64,000 nucleotides of DNA from Sugiyamaella lignohabitans (Eukaryota; Ascomycota; Dipodascomycetes; Dipodascales; Trichomonascaceae). Below the pieces are notes generated by a model. It ran no database searches. It worked only from the letters and a program-made list of their open reading frames with translations, and was not told the DNA's origin. The stretch spans positions 3,286,001 through 3,350,000 of the forward strand of contig NC_031674.1 in the NCBI RefSeq assembly GCF_001640025.1, written 5' to 3'. Of this stretch, positions 52,292 to 63,054 are shown piece after piece (the first letter of the stretch is position 1; every line of letters starts with the position of its first letter). The position numbers were made by a program, and so were the translations under genes.

Positions 52292-53482
52292 CAACGGTGA
52301 AGGCGTCGGCTTGATAGTAAATAGTGGAAATATACTCGAAGATCACCAACATGCGCGACGTTTGAGCAGCATGCTTCCCGTCATTATGTCAGCCAACTCA
52401 GGTTCTAGAATAGAAAACAAGTTGCAGATAATGAAATATCGCGCTATCAAAATGGTGCTTTATCCGCTCTTGCTTTATTGCTATAGGACTCAATAAACCC
52501 GTTACCCGCTACCTGTCTATCACCATGATCGTCGTTCCATATTCAAATGGCAATTGATCGAGGAGCTTGACCAGTTAACTAGCCAAACTGGTTATGTCCT
52601 AGCAGGCGTTCTTCCTGTCGTAAAGATATTCATTGCATGTTGATTGCCCCCTAATCGTTAAATTTTTTTTTTGTTTCACCGAGAACCGTGTTATCAATCA
52701 GCTATCAGGAGAACCAAATAATATGTACCTCTATGCATAACGACTCAAAGGGTTTAATGAGATCTCTCCCGGAATAATATTTTTCTTGGTGCGTAAGATC
52801 TCGGAAAGGAGTAGCATCGCAAGACCCCCAGTGATAGACTCTGATAAACTGATTGGATGTTACATTAACGTTTAACGTTTTGATGATAAACTTAGTGATC
52901 CGCCGATCTTTTAAAGACATTTGACTTGCACGATTCTTCCGCGCTGACAGTAGGAACAGCCCTATAACCCTTTCTGAATGCATAGAACATGTTTTTGCCG
53001 GTTGAAACGTGTTTCCATGTGTCCATGTATGCATTAAGGGTCCATGAAAAAGGGTTTTGCCCGTATTCTCATGCATTAAAAAGCTGGTTCTCGTGAGCGT
53101 CGTAGCTGTAAACCGTCTTGGCACGTGTACTTGCTACCCAGGCTGTTCAAGAATCTACAGTAGTCTGTGAGCTTTTTTTTATACCTGAAATTGCGAAATG
53201 CCTGAGAAATGGCTCGTAAAGAAACCGAAGTAAATCATATGCTGAGAAGAATGAGCAAAATCCACGGTTCAGCAATGATATAGCTTTTTAGATGGAGCGA
53301 GATAACAGTAGCAGGCGCTAGTAGGCTTGGTCTTCAAAGAGGGTTCATGTGCAGGTCCAACTGTCAAAATTACACATGGTGCGACAGCGCTTGACTTTTA
53401 ACTGGGGATATGTGCCGGTCCAGGTTTAGAGATACACATATAGATGGTACCAGTGCCAGAGTTTCGTAATGGCGACTTGTAG

Positions 53483-54235
53483 CTAAGAGATGAATCCACC
53501 ATCTACTGTCAACACAGTACCAGTGATTTTTGAGTTTGTAGCAAGGAATAGAGCTGCCTCAGCCGCGTCTTCAGGGCTAACTAATTCACCCAATGGTGTA
53601 TTGGCCATGAAGTAATCTTTGACAGCAGGTGCCACAGCTCGACCCATATCCGTATTTGCTAGACCAAGAGACAGACAATTAACTCTCACGTTCTTTGACC
53701 CCAGCTCGACAGCCAATGATTTGGTGAAACCGACTATACCAGCTTTTGATGCGGCGTATACTGAAGTTCCTGTTACACCTCGTGAGCCCAATACCGATGT
53801 GAGGTTAATGATATTACCAGATCTTTTTCGTACCATAGATCTCACAAATGACTGGCTCATCAATATGGATCCTAACAAATTGACTCTCAATAGGTGGTCA
53901 ATGTTCTCTGGTTTCATTTTCATCAACAACGCCGCTTGTGATATTCCGGCACTGTTCACTACAATATCAACATCATTGATCTTATGTGGCCATTTTTCTG
54001 GCAGATCCGAATCAGTAAAGTTCCGTCCACATGAAACATCGAATTGCGTAACTGAATGAGACTGGTCGGGTGCCACAGTAGATAATTGCGGTAAAGCCGC
54101 TGCTAAGTGATCGTTGTTTGTTGATAATAAAAGGAGCGAGGCACCTTCACTAGAGAACCGTTTGGCAATTTCTAGGCCTATACCACGTGAGCCACCCGTT
54201 ACAATACATTTTTTACCAAGTAATTTTAGCGACAT
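53483..54235 (-). CDS. OAR1: Short-chain dehydrogenase, probable 3-oxoacyl-ACP reductase (Oar1/FabG-like)
   Basis: A 250-residue NADP(H)-dependent short-chain dehydrogenase. It has the cofactor motif CIVTGGSRGIGLEIAKRF, the structural NSAG of the NNAG motif, the catalytic Ser-Tyr-Lys set (NLTSVLGSRG then SVYAASKAGIVGF), and the C-terminal GTVLTVDGGFIS typical of FabG. In yeast the nearest role is Oar1, the beta-ketoacyl-ACP reductase of mitochondrial fatty-acid synthesis, needed for lipoic acid. There is no clear mitochondrial presequence before the first strand (MSLKLLGKKCIV), so another SDR role is possible, or targeting may be internal. ATG at 54233-54235. Confidence 0.72.
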   Translation of the reverse strand: MSLKLLGKKCIVTGGSRGIGLEIAKRFSSEGASLLLLSTNNDHLAAALPQLSTVAPDQSHSVTQFDVSCGRNFTDSDLPEKWPHKINDVDIVVNSAGISQAALLMKMKPENIDHLLRVNLLGSILMSQSFVRSMVRKRSGNIINLTSVLGSRGVTGTSVYAASKAGIVGFTKSLAVELGSKNVRVNCLSLGLANTDMGRAVAPAVKDYFMANTPLGELVSPEDAAEAALFLATNSKITGTVLTVDGGFIS

Positions 54236-54853
54236 ATTTCATGGTTTAACCAACAGGTAAATATTGTAAACAGCTAATGCTAACATAGGAATATGTCGCT
54301 ACACTCTGATTTTAACATCAAAAAATACCTAACCCGCAACCCGTTTTGACCGTAGGCAGTAGCGTATTGAACATCCGTCTCTTTGATCTACTATCTGGTA
54401 TGAACTAAAAAGACAGGGATGATGTATATCCGCTTTATATGAGAGCTAGCTGCTTGAAATTCTTCCAAGAAAAAAAATTGGTAATTTGTATTAAAAGCTT
54501 GTATGTGAGACTAATTCTACACATATAAGTCAGTTTAAATTTTCCTGCCAAGCAAAAGTTAGACATCAAAGATACACAGATATTAATATTTTTGTTACTT
54601 TAACACCGATTAAAGGTTTAACCACATTGTTTACTAGGTAATTGAGATATTTCTCTTTTCTTAAGAATATTTTAGTTTAACTTTGCATGCAAGTCATCGC
54701 AGATCACAAGCCACGCATATGTCCCTGCATATTTCCCCGGTTTGTTTACTTTGCTTTGCCGCTTTGCCCTTTTGTGCGATATTCTCTCATTCAAAAAGCC
54801 CATAATTGAAAAAACGAGGACAAAGGCAGGAAGCGAAAATCAGAATTGTCATA
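54236..54853. promoter_or_regulatory. Divergent region between the OAR1-like gene and RRT8-like gene
   Basis: About 620 bp of AT-rich sequence driving both neighbours. I see no marked repeat or RNA gene. Confidence 0.5.
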
Positions 54854-55844
54854 ATGGTTGGCCAAAATCCCTATCGTAGACGAGATTCGGTTCGCCGCTA
54901 TATCTCCAAGACTGTTCAACCTCTTTTAATCCCATTTGTATTCGTTTTTTCGGGAACGTACCAGTACCCCTTCACCGTATGTATCTTTGTTGGTTTTATA
55001 ATCGAGCTTTATATTAACGAAGTGCTTTTAGGGTATCTATTATTTCTGCTCCCATCCAGTTCTCTGGGCGTATCTCGGAAAGATCTTGGTCCCTGAATTG
55101 TTACTTGTTACTTTCGTATTTTCAGTATTCTTCATTTTCTTTTATCCACCTCAGGCTGCAATGGCTCTTTTTTTCAACGGTCCATCAGGAATAGTCACTG
55201 CTTGGGTAGCAGTCTTGCACGAAAGTATGGTCGCTGCTCAATTGATTTCGGATATCTTCCTCTTGCCAAAACCCTTGGAGATGTTATTCGATGCTGTAAG
55301 TCCAATCATAATAGAAAAAAATATCAAAATCAAAAATCCAACTAACCCCATCCAGATCCTTAGTAGAGAAGGACATGATGATCTTGTACTTAAGGGCCGT
55401 TTGCGTAAGATGACTCCCACAACAGCTACAGATAAGATCAAACAGTCTTTGAAGACAACTCCTGGAGCAATATTCTTTCCTCTCTGGGTTATTCAATGTA
55501 CTATCAAGACCCTGCTACACTTTGTACCGATACTGGGGCCCGTCTTACTCGTTGTGTTAGATGGCCCCAAACATGCCCGACGTTGCCACCGACGTTACTT
55601 TCAGTTAAAAGGGTTTGACCTTAAACAGGAAGAAAACTATGTTACACAACGGCGAGGTCAATACATGGGATTCGGAATTGTGGCTGCTGCTCTTGAATCT
55701 CTCCCAGTTATCGGGCTCTTCTATGCCTACACGAATTGTTGTGGGGCTGCCCTTTGGGCTGCCTCCATTGAACATAAAATCAAAGGTACCGCAAGGTCCA
55801 ATAGAAGAAATACCTCAGCTTATCCCTCTCGGCATTTGAAGTAA
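54854..55844 (+). CDS. RRT8: Rrt8/Lds1/Lds2-family outer spore wall / lipid-droplet protein (two exons)
   Basis: Rrt8, Lds1 and Lds2 are multi-pass proteins found on a special lipid droplet class and needed for outer spore wall assembly. Exons 54854-54976 and 55032-55844 give 311 residues (S. cerevisiae Rrt8 is 345). Exon 1 encodes MVGQNPYRRRDSVRRYISKT and ends in YQYPFT; after a 55-bp intron (donor GTATGT, branch TATTAACG) exon 2 begins GIYYFCSHPVLWAYLGKILV. The family core has AAMALFFNGPSGIVTAWVAV, FLLPKPLEMLFDAV, then FPLWVIQCTIKTLLHFVPILG and the LDGPKHARRCHRRYFQLKG segment. Four to five membrane segments are visible. Without the intron the two reading frames look unrelated. Confidence 0.85.
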
Positions 55845-55976
55845 TGTCACCATTAAAGCAAATTTAAAATAAGTGTTCAATAGATTGTAATAAATGGTTA
55901 ACAGATGTCTAAATTTAACAATGAGTCTAAGTTTTGCCTTTAATTAGGAAACAAAACGTACAAATTACACATTATG

Positions 55977-57530
55977 TTAAACTAAATATACAGAGTCAAT
56001 GCAACCAAAACCAGCTGCGACACCACCTTCGTCACTGGTTTCAAGCTTGGTTCTCAGCAACCAGTCTGAGTTACTATTCAAGTAAGATTCTCCAGTCTTT
56101 GTATCCCAAAGCACTCCTCCAAAGACACCCAATTCAGATACAACGTTACCACTATAAACTTCTCCCATTCTTAGGATTTTGTTCTTGTTCTCAGCTGGCT
56201 CGATTAGTTCCATCAATATATATGCCCCCCAGTTTTTCTTTGGTATACTAGTCAAGAACGAGGGAATGTTCCTTCTATAAACATTGTTTCCACCTCCTTC
56301 TCTCTGAGGTTTCAGCACAAACTTCTCAGGTGAATCAAAAGCAAGCTTACGGGCTTCCAGACCCCTTTCCGACTCATCGAGAGGGTAGATTTTCACAAAT
56401 GTGTCGAGAATCTTCTTAAGTAAAAAGTCCTTAGTATCGATAGTTTCCGTTCCTTTAGCCTCTAAAACCAAGCTATCTTCTAAAGTAGACTTGGAAAACT
56501 TGGCAAATCTATTGAAAATAGGAGTGTCAGTAAGTAGTTGTTGGATCTTCTTAGCCCCTGAAAGTTGCGTCAGCACCGATGGGCATTTAATTGCGTGAGA
56601 ATTCTCTAAGAAGTAGCGTGCAGACCACTCTCTCTCAGTTGGGTAGTCTGACGGCCCGTATCCACTCCTGTAGTATACCACAGAAATTTCAGAATCACTT
56701 GCAACATGCTTGAGAAGCTTAGACGACCCTGAAGTGGTCTTTGTCAACTTGGTTCGTGCATGCTCTAGTGTCAATCTATAAGACTTTATGCCATGAGAGT
56801 TAAAAAGCTCAAACTCTAGCAATCGTTGATCAAGAGCATTCCTCTCACCTGGTTGGACTACAAACAGTATGGCAGTGCCTTGGTCCCTACCTTCTCGAGT
56901 AATATATGCCTTATGCATCTCAGCCAATGACGAAGATAGTTTCACGAGAGATTTGGAGATGGGAATAGAGTTCTTGTCAAGGGCAGGAAGACCCTGAATG
57001 GAAAGATTGTAAACATCAGCAGCGACCAGGTAGTTATGCAATTCGGACAGCTTGGAGGACAAACCACCAAATGAAACAGAAACAGTATTGAACTCAACCT
57101 GTTTGATTTGACCACCTGACTTGTCGGAATTACTATGTATAATATAATCAGAACGGAACAAGCCTCCGGTCAATGATTGAGAGGGGCCCTCTCTCTGCAC
57201 TCTCAGATGAATATCAAGCAATCGACCAGTGAAGTCTGGATCATACTTTCCGAGTTCAGACAATTCCTTAAGCAGCCACTGTTCATCTTTCACAATCTCA
57301 TGGTAAATATCGTTATAACCCTTTTGAACAAGTAAAGCTTCATTAAATGCAGATTTAGAAAAAGGAGAGGGAAACACAGTCACTGGAGCAGGAATGCCGC
57401 TTCCATTTAACTCACCAGATAAGAGGACCAGTCCATTAGCCAAAGACCAATCCTGGATGTATCTCACAATATTTGCTTCATTTTGATGAGACACTCGAGG
57501 TGGATATTGTACCTCATTACCTCCAGCCAT
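55977..57530 (-). CDS. GSH2: Glutathione synthetase Gsh2
   Basis: Gsh2 joins glycine to gamma-glutamylcysteine with ATP, the last step of glutathione synthesis, in the cytosol. The 517-residue protein (S. cerevisiae 491) has the eukaryotic glutathione synthetase fold: DWSLANGLVLLSGE, VEFNTVSVSFGGLSSKLSEL (substrate region), VVYYRSGYGPSDYPTEREWSA (ATP-grasp lid), FVLKPQREGGGNNVYRRNIP (Gly-rich ATP loop), AYILMELIEP and the C-terminal DEGGVAAGFGCIDSVYLV that binds the gamma-glutamylcysteine. All key blocks are intact. The ATG at 57528-57530 is first in frame. Its upstream region carries a triplicated 44-45-bp repeat. Confidence 0.97.
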   Translation of the reverse strand: MAGGNEVQYPPRVSHQNEANIVRYIQDWSLANGLVLLSGELNGSGIPAPVTVFPSPFSKSAFNEALLVQKGYNDIYHEIVKDEQWLLKELSELGKYDPDFTGRLLDIHLRVQREGPSQSLTGGLFRSDYIIHSNSDKSGGQIKQVEFNTVSVSFGGLSSKLSELHNYLVAADVYNLSIQGLPALDKNSIPISKSLVKLSSSLAEMHKAYITREGRDQGTAILFVVQPGERNALDQRLLEFELFNSHGIKSYRLTLEHARTKLTKTTSGSSKLLKHVASDSEISVVYYRSGYGPSDYPTEREWSARYFLENSHAIKCPSVLTQLSGAKKIQQLLTDTPIFNRFAKFSKSTLEDSLVLEAKGTETIDTKDFLLKKILDTFVKIYPLDESERGLEARKLAFDSPEKFVLKPQREGGGNNVYRRNIPSFLTSIPKKNWGAYILMELIEPAENKNKILRMGEVYSGNVVSELGVFGGVLWDTKTGESYLNSNSDWLLRTKLETSDEGGVAAGFGCIDSVYLV

Positions 57531-57850
57531 TTTATCTACTTAAATTTCACGACTGCCGTTTACACACAACTTAAAGATATGCCGTTGGCTTAAATACGCA
57601 CTTCAATGGTGCATCATAACGTGATTAGCTTATAATATGCATAGATTATATAAGCATACGAAGATACTATATGCAAGAATCGGGAAATAGAGTTCCTGGC
57701 TGGGAGTTGCGAATTAATTTTATAACAGTATACAGTTTTTTGGCTGGGAATTGCAAATTAATTTTTATAACAGTATACAGTTGTTTGGCTGGGAATTGCA
57801 AATTAATTTTATAACAGTATACAGTTGTGTTAGCATTGGCAAAATGCAGA
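57531..57850. promoter_or_regulatory. GSH2 upstream region with tandem repeat
   Basis: A 320-bp gap between the GSH2 start and the stop of the first MFS gene. Its right half is the repeat array listed separately. I saw no exact Yap1 site (TTAGTAA/TTACTAA). Confidence 0.5.
57697..57829. repeat. Direct tandem repeat, three 44-45-bp units
   Basis: Units at 57697-57740, 57741-57785 and 57786-57829 share the pattern TGGCTGGGAATTGCAAATTA followed by ATTTTATAACAGTATACAGTT. Units 2 and 3 differ by one T in a run plus the last bases; unit 1 has two substitutions (GAGTTGCGAA). The array sits 167-299 bp upstream of GSH2 and just beyond the stop of the convergently placed MFS gene. Near-identity suggests recent expansion. 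Confidence 0.95.
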
Positions 57851-59338
57851 TTAGAGTTTTCCCCACACGGAAGTCTCTCGCCATGCTCTTCCCTTGACTC
57901 TAAGAATAAACGGCCCAGGGGCTACCAATAATCCGATCCCCGCTAAAAACGAAAATGTGCCCTGAAAGGTCATCCGATCTATCATAAGGTCGATTACCAT
58001 CACGAGTAGCACTGCTACAAGCGACCTCATAACTCCATTAGCCGCTAAAGCTGATACCCCGTATTGTTTATAGACATCCAATGTATACATAACGGTTGTC
58101 ATAAATATAGTAGCAGTACTGAATCCTGTAATTACACTTGCAATTGCAGGCACCATCCAATGAATAGAATTGAACGGACCTGTCCATCCAAACATCATGA
58201 GACCAATTGGTAACCCAACAGCCCCGATTGACATATTTTCCAACCTCTCTTCAGGTAGATTCTCGCCTGCTTCATCGCATTTACGCAAATATCTTGGATT
58301 ACTGCCACACAGGAGTATGCTGCAGAAAAATACACCAATCATGATTTCAAAGTTTGGCAGATAGGTTTGGATAAACCCATAGTGACGGTACTGACTATAG
58401 ACCCTAGGATATGCCACAAAAAACGCATACAATAGACCGTATGAAATAGATGAATATACACACAAGAACAAGAGCGCTTTGTCTTGTCGTAGCATATGCA
58501 GTGGTCTGAGAACATATAAGTTCAAGACATTTTTCAGCGTCGGAGGGGCCTCCTCTATTGGCGCTCTCGCATTAATTCCTTGTTTCCTCAATGCAATTGC
58601 CTTGTCTCGTAGAATCAACGGGGCGTATGATTCCTTCACGAAAAAATGCATAATAAATAATACTCCTCCAATGATCATTATTAGCCACGAGAGCCAGCCG
58701 AAATCAACCCGGTCAATAAGAACAGCTCCAATGATTGGTCCCAATGTCGGGGCAGCATAAATAGCGATGATATTTGTCGCCGAGGTATAACCTCGGGCTC
58801 TAAAGTCCCAAATATCAGACATGGTTCCTCCCAAACTAACAATAGCACAGACTCCAAAAATGCCTTGAAAGAACCTGCCTAGAAATAATGTGGTCAGGTT
58901 GGGGTTGATTCCAGTCGGGATCTGGAACAAAATGAAACCAAGAGTGGCCACTGTCCATGCTTTTTTCTTCCCGTAAGCCTCGTTAAAAGGAGTCCATATT
59001 AGGGGACCAAGGGAATATCCCAGTAGTACGAGCGCTGAAGTAAGATGGCCCACTTCCGACGAAATAGGATTTTTTGACAGCGTACTAGCCGGGGCAGGCG
59101 ACATGATGGATGATGACACTGACGATGTAAAATTTAGCATCGTCAGAACTAATGTATGATATAGTTTTCGCTTTAATGAAAATTGTTGGGGATCTGACGT
59201 ATCTCCCCGTTCAAACTTGTCTATAATTATCAGAGGTCCCTCTAGAACCTCTGCTGTAGTAGTGACTTTCTCATCTTCTAATTGCAACGTTGGTGTAAAT
59301 TCCTCTATTGGAAGGTTACCAGATGGGGGTCGAGACAT
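57851..59338 (-). CDS. DHA1-type MFS multidrug/polyamine transporter
   Basis: A 495-residue drug:H+ antiporter-1 family member with twelve membrane helices. Landmarks are HLTSALVLLGYSLGPLIWTP followed by FNEAYGKKKAW (motif A region), the FLGRFFQGIFGVCAIVSLGG segment of helix 4, and NIIAIYAAPTLGPIIGAVLI (motif C, antiporter signature gxxxGPxxGg). The N-terminal tail is cytosolic, about 65 residues. The first ATG is 59336-59338; the frame extends seven codons further only from TTG. Substrate cannot be told from sequence; polyamines, fungicides and organic acids are typical. A zinc-cluster-type CCG-N4-CGG site and a TATA-like stretch lie in its promoter. It is tandem with a second DHA1 gene but of a different subfamily. 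Confidence 0.88.
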   Translation of the reverse strand: MSRPPSGNLPIEEFTPTLQLEDEKVTTTAEVLEGPLIIIDKFERGDTSDPQQFSLKRKLYHTLVLTMLNFTSSVSSSIMSPAPASTLSKNPISSEVGHLTSALVLLGYSLGPLIWTPFNEAYGKKKAWTVATLGFILFQIPTGINPNLTTLFLGRFFQGIFGVCAIVSLGGTMSDIWDFRARGYTSATNIIAIYAAPTLGPIIGAVLIDRVDFGWLSWLIMIIGGVLFIMHFFVKESYAPLILRDKAIALRKQGINARAPIEEAPPTLKNVLNLYVLRPLHMLRQDKALLFLCVYSSISYGLLYAFFVAYPRVYSQYRHYGFIQTYLPNFEIMIGVFFCSILLCGSNPRYLRKCDEAGENLPEERLENMSIGAVGLPIGLMMFGWTGPFNSIHWMVPAIASVITGFSTATIFMTTVMYTLDVYKQYGVSALAANGVMRSLVAVLLVMVIDLMIDRMTFQGTFSFLAGIGLLVAPGPFILRVKGRAWRETSVWGKL

Positions 59339-60037
59339 TTCAAATAACCCCACAAACAACTGAAATCATATGTGATTCTTGACTTCATATTTATGAGCAG
59401 TAGGATTTTCTTTCATATATATATCAAGATCATCGACAGTCTCAAACTTAACCGACGAAGGGGCGGGGAAGGCTCTCCGCATGCGGGGCGGGAATCCCAC
59501 TCAACCACAAATCGGAGATCCCGTAACTGTAATTTGAGCTCCGCTCTATCAACCAGATCCAGTAACGAGAGCGGTTCTCAGCATCCCAAACTTTAGCAAT
59601 CGATGAAAACGATAGCAAAATACGATACAGACCTATGAAGCTATTATCATTCGGTTTTAACGGAATTTTTCCATATTAAATTAATATTGAAAATTGCAAA
59701 CTCACTCCGCTGCTGACGCCATCGCTCATGTCAGTCATGCATGCGTCAAGGGTTTTTCACAAGTTCGTCGTTTGGCTATGATAGGGCAACACTCTCTAAA
59801 ATTGGATATCCTAACTGTGGAGCGTTATTTTACTTATCATTTAGCATGGCTTCTGAACCTTCACATTAATTTTAACAGGATAATAAATGCAAAGGAATAC
59901 ACCCATAAGTAAGATGCCCGGCGTTAAGATTTACCGAGATGGGTAATAAAGCCCAAATAGTGACACATGCAATATTAATTAATTATATAATGTAGTATTT
60001 ATAAATAAGTCAAGTTCATTCTTGATAATTTTTGATT
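59339..60037. promoter_or_regulatory. Promoter region between the two MFS genes
   Basis: About 700 bp. Contains TATATATATG-type DNA at 59413-59426 (minus strand), about 75-90 bp from the first MFS start, and a GC-rich patch around 59456-59496 with the palindrome CCGCATGCGG. The rest is AT-rich, no gene seen. Confidence 0.55.
59477..59486. promoter_or_regulatory. CCG-N4-CGG palindrome, likely zinc-cluster factor site
   Basis: CCGCATGCGG is a perfect 10-bp palindrome with the half-site spacing of Leu3-type Zn2Cys6 factors (CCG-N4-CGG). It is 139 bp upstream of the DHA1 transporter start, where an activator site for an inducible exporter would be expected. Confidence 0.45.
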
Positions 60038-61827
60038 CTAATTGGCATACTTGGATCTTCCTCTCAACATAGAACCATATCTGTACATAACAAATGGAAT
60101 GACTGCCATACCAAGAGAAAGAAATCCGAGTAGACTCGACCCCCATGCGACTGGATAGCCCTCAATGGCCAGCTTATCATACATGGCCTGTCCAAACAGT
60201 GGAAAAGCGCAAGCAAAACTGGATCGAACCAGAGCATTACCAGCAAATACAGACGCAAGATATCGTGGATAACTTTTGGCGAGATAACCAAATCCACACT
60301 GGAAGATATTAAAAGCACCCATTACAAAGAAAGCCTCTGAGATTACAGGTAAAATCCAGTGAACTTTGGCAGTCCAGCCAAATAAAAATAACGACATGGG
60401 TAAAAGTAGACATACCCACATAGCAAGAATCAAGAAATGCTCAGGAAGATAGGTACCAGCACGTTCGCGGGGATCAACTATGACATTCATGAACACAATT
60501 AAAATTCCAAATGCAATCACACAGCCTACCATAAAGCCAAAGTAAGCCAACCCCAATTCAATCAATGAGAAGTGGTAGATACCAGAGAAGACAATTGGGA
60601 ATGCTTCAAAGAACAAATAGAAAGCACCATATACTAAAGCAATGTAGCAGTCGAAAGCCAAGATACCAGGTTCGGTCATAATCAGAACCAATGGTCGGTA
60701 TGTTGTCTCTTTGAGAGTGGCTACCCAATTCTTGTCCTTTTGCTCCAACTCGCCAACAGTATAATAACGATTATCACCAGTCTCGCGTCTAATTCGATTC
60801 GCACGACGGTGAAGAATGTTGGAATGCAAAGTCTCGGGGAAGAAGAAAGACATAATACAGAACGCCGCTGCACAAAGAATCATCAACAACCAGAAAATGT
60901 AGCGCCATCCCTTGGCATCGACCATAGCGGCACCCAGTAAAGGAGCTAGAACTAAAAGAGCAGTTAGTATACAGAAAGTAGGATAAATCGTGATCTATTA
61001 GACCATTATCGACAGAGAAACTTACCTGGCGCAGCGACGGCTCCACAAGCCCAAGCTCCAATCAGTCTTGGAAGAGTATGACTGCTGGAGACAATATCAC
61101 CTAAAGTAGCACCACCAGTACTAATGGCAGGAGAAGACAACACACCGGTGATGAATCTTACAACGATTAGGCCACCAATATTGGTAGCCAATGCAGCGGG
61201 AATTTGAAGAATGAAGAAGAGAAACAAAGTGACCATGTAGATGATGTTTCTACCAAAAGTAGCTTCCTCAGACAACGGCGAAAATATCATGGGACCCAAA
61301 CCATATCCTAGCACATAAATAGACAAGTTTAGAGTAGCAACAACATGACCCACACCAAACTCTTCTTGAATTGCAAGTTGACCTGGGGTATAAATAGACG
61401 AACCCATGTAAGTAACACAGGACAAAAGCATGACCTGAAATACCACCATGGCTCTCTTCCATCTTGGCCAGTTATGAGGGTGCTCTGGATCATTAGGACC
61501 ATTCCAATCTACAAGAAACGGATCAACGGGTTCTGGCCGCTCTTCAGATGGTGTAAACAGTCCAGGGATACCATTTGATTCCACCTTCTTTTCCGCATCA
61601 ACAGCCACCTCGGTGGTCATTTCAGCATTACTAAAGCCAACAGGAATCTCGCTGCTATTGTTATCTTCACCATTTTTATCCAACAAAACTGAAGTATTAG
61701 ATAGAGTAGCTTGAAGCTGAGGTTGCGTTTCCGGTTGAGGAGCAAAGTTGCTCGACAATTTCACGAGCCCAAAGGCTTCGAGAATATCGACTACCAAGGT
61801 ATTTCGGAAATTTTCAACATAAGTCAT
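60038..61827 (-). CDS. FLR1: Flr1/Mdr1-type DHA1 multidrug transporter (two exons)
   Basis: Flr1 (Candida Mdr1) exports fluconazole, benomyl and related drugs at the plasma membrane. Minus-strand exons 61026-61827 and 60038-60951 give 571 residues. The 74-bp intron (donor GTAAGT, perfect TACTAAC branch) joins AVAAP to VLAPLLGAAMVDAKGWRYIF, inside the motif C helix. Subfamily landmarks are DPFLVDWNGPNDPEHPHNWP before helix 1, VTYMGSSIYTPGQLAIQEEF, GVGHVVATLNLSIYVLGYGL followed by GPMIFSPLSE. The N-terminal tail is about 110 residues with a helix EAFGLVKLSS. Twelve membrane helices are present. Its upstream 1.5 kb carries GATA and CGG/CCG dyads. Confidence 0.9.
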
Positions 61828-62930
61828 GGCAATATGATAAGGAGGTAACAGCGAAAGCTAGATTGATAGGACGACTCAATGTCTTTAAACCCCACAGTTA
61901 TTATTCTATCACACTATCGACTTCTGACAATAATATGTTTAAATAATCGTAAGGGACAAAAAAAGTCAGTACTAATGAAAATAAAAGTGAACTTAAAACG
62001 AAAGGTAAGTCTGAGTCCAATGTCTCGTAGCACACTAAAGATTTTAGTATCGTCGGAATATTATTATTGTGATCTATTTAGAAAAACATGAACAGAATCG
62101 ACGAAGTAGTCGATATTTATCTTAGTGACCTATAATTTTTTTTTCGGTAAGTTTCTTTTTTTCACAGCCTAAAATCCGTTATTCAAAGTTAAAGGTAGCG
62201 CGGATCATCTGCACAACACTAAATAAGGTTATTGTATACTCAGATCATGCATCTCTTAACTCCACGGCTAATTCATCAACCATGCCAGTTAAATCAAGAG
62301 ATTAAATCCTAGAAATATGGCCATGATAGTAATAAACTTTTGATGATCATGACATTCACCGACCAGCTTACTTATCATCTATGTCTTTCACGTTACAAAT
62401 CCGACTTCCGACAACAAAGAAATCACCAAAGTATTGTTAGTCACCGTTGTCGCTAGTTCATCGGCTTAAGTTCCTTTGACATGCAGACTCTTAAGTATTG
62501 ATTACTAAACAAGCCGTTAAAATACATGATCATGACTAGACCAGACCACATGCATACCTGTGCATGACGGAGTTAATAACGGATGATAAAATCACGGAGA
62601 TGTCTCGAGATCAGCATATCAGATTTACTTCGACTCTTTTCTAGAAAATACAATATTGCTAGCAAATATCTCACAAGGTAACTTTTCCTCGGAATCATGG
62701 TTCCTCCGGACTCATGAAGCCACAACATTGAGCTAATTTTAACATAAAATACTGCCCATCTTTGCAGCAATTGCTCATAGCCCCAATTCCCTATGCGTCA
62801 GGGCGGAGATAACCTTGAAGAGATGACTCCCCGGTTAGCTAGCCTGGGCAAGAAATTTAGCTACCACCACACCACGAAATAGACACGGTAAAAACTTTAT
62901 TGGTACACCTGTAGGCTACAGGCGGTCTGC

Positions 62931-62955
62931 GAGATAACCGGCTCAAGCTTATCTC
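62931..62955. promoter_or_regulatory. GATA-type inverted repeat upstream of FLR1-like gene
   Basis: GAGATAA and TTATCTC form a perfect 7-bp inverted repeat with an 11-nt spacer; each arm holds a GATAA site of the kind bound by fungal GATA factors. A third GAGATAA lies at 62806. It is about 1.1 kb from the FLR1-like start, so the link is tentative. Confidence 0.35.
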
Positions 62956-63037
62956 CGGGGCATGTGTGTGAGCAGTGCGACTAATATACTGATAGATTTG
63001 AACATATTATTAGTCATACGACTTCATGCCCAGAGTC

Positions 63038-63054
63038 CGGAAATTTCAAGTCCG
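63038..63054. promoter_or_regulatory. CGG-N11-CCG dyad (Gal4-type spacing)
   Basis: CGG at 63038-63040 and CCG at 63052-63054 are separated by 11 bp, the spacing recognised by Gal4/Lac9-type zinc-cluster factors. A further TCCGG follows at 63069. It is 1.2 kb upstream of the FLR1-like gene and downstream of BUD22. Confidence 0.3.

Larger units (their letters stand above)
51740..53482. promoter_or_regulatory. Long GIT1 upstream region
   Basis: About 1.7 kb. A strong minus-strand TATA box (TATATAAATA, 51805-51814) is 66 bp from the GIT1 ATG. An 8-bp inverted repeat with CACGTT (51973-51994) and a CACGTG (52286-52291) follow; another CACGTG is at 53122-53127. The 139-codon ORF at 52705-53124 (minus) begins at GTG and lacks family features. 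Confidence 0.55.

Noticed and set aside
52705..53124. 139-codon minus-strand ORF between GIT1 and the OAR1-like gene
   Set aside because: The first codon is GTG, the composition is irregular, and no domain is recognisable.
60221..60230. Reverse-strand B-box match GGTTCGATCC
   Set aside because: It is coding sequence of the FLR1-like transporter (conserved helix region) and has no A box or cloverleaf.
57851..61827. The two MFS genes as a recent tandem duplication
   Set aside because: Their sequences differ throughout (different N-termini, motif C context and intron content), so they are distinct subfamilies, not recent copies.
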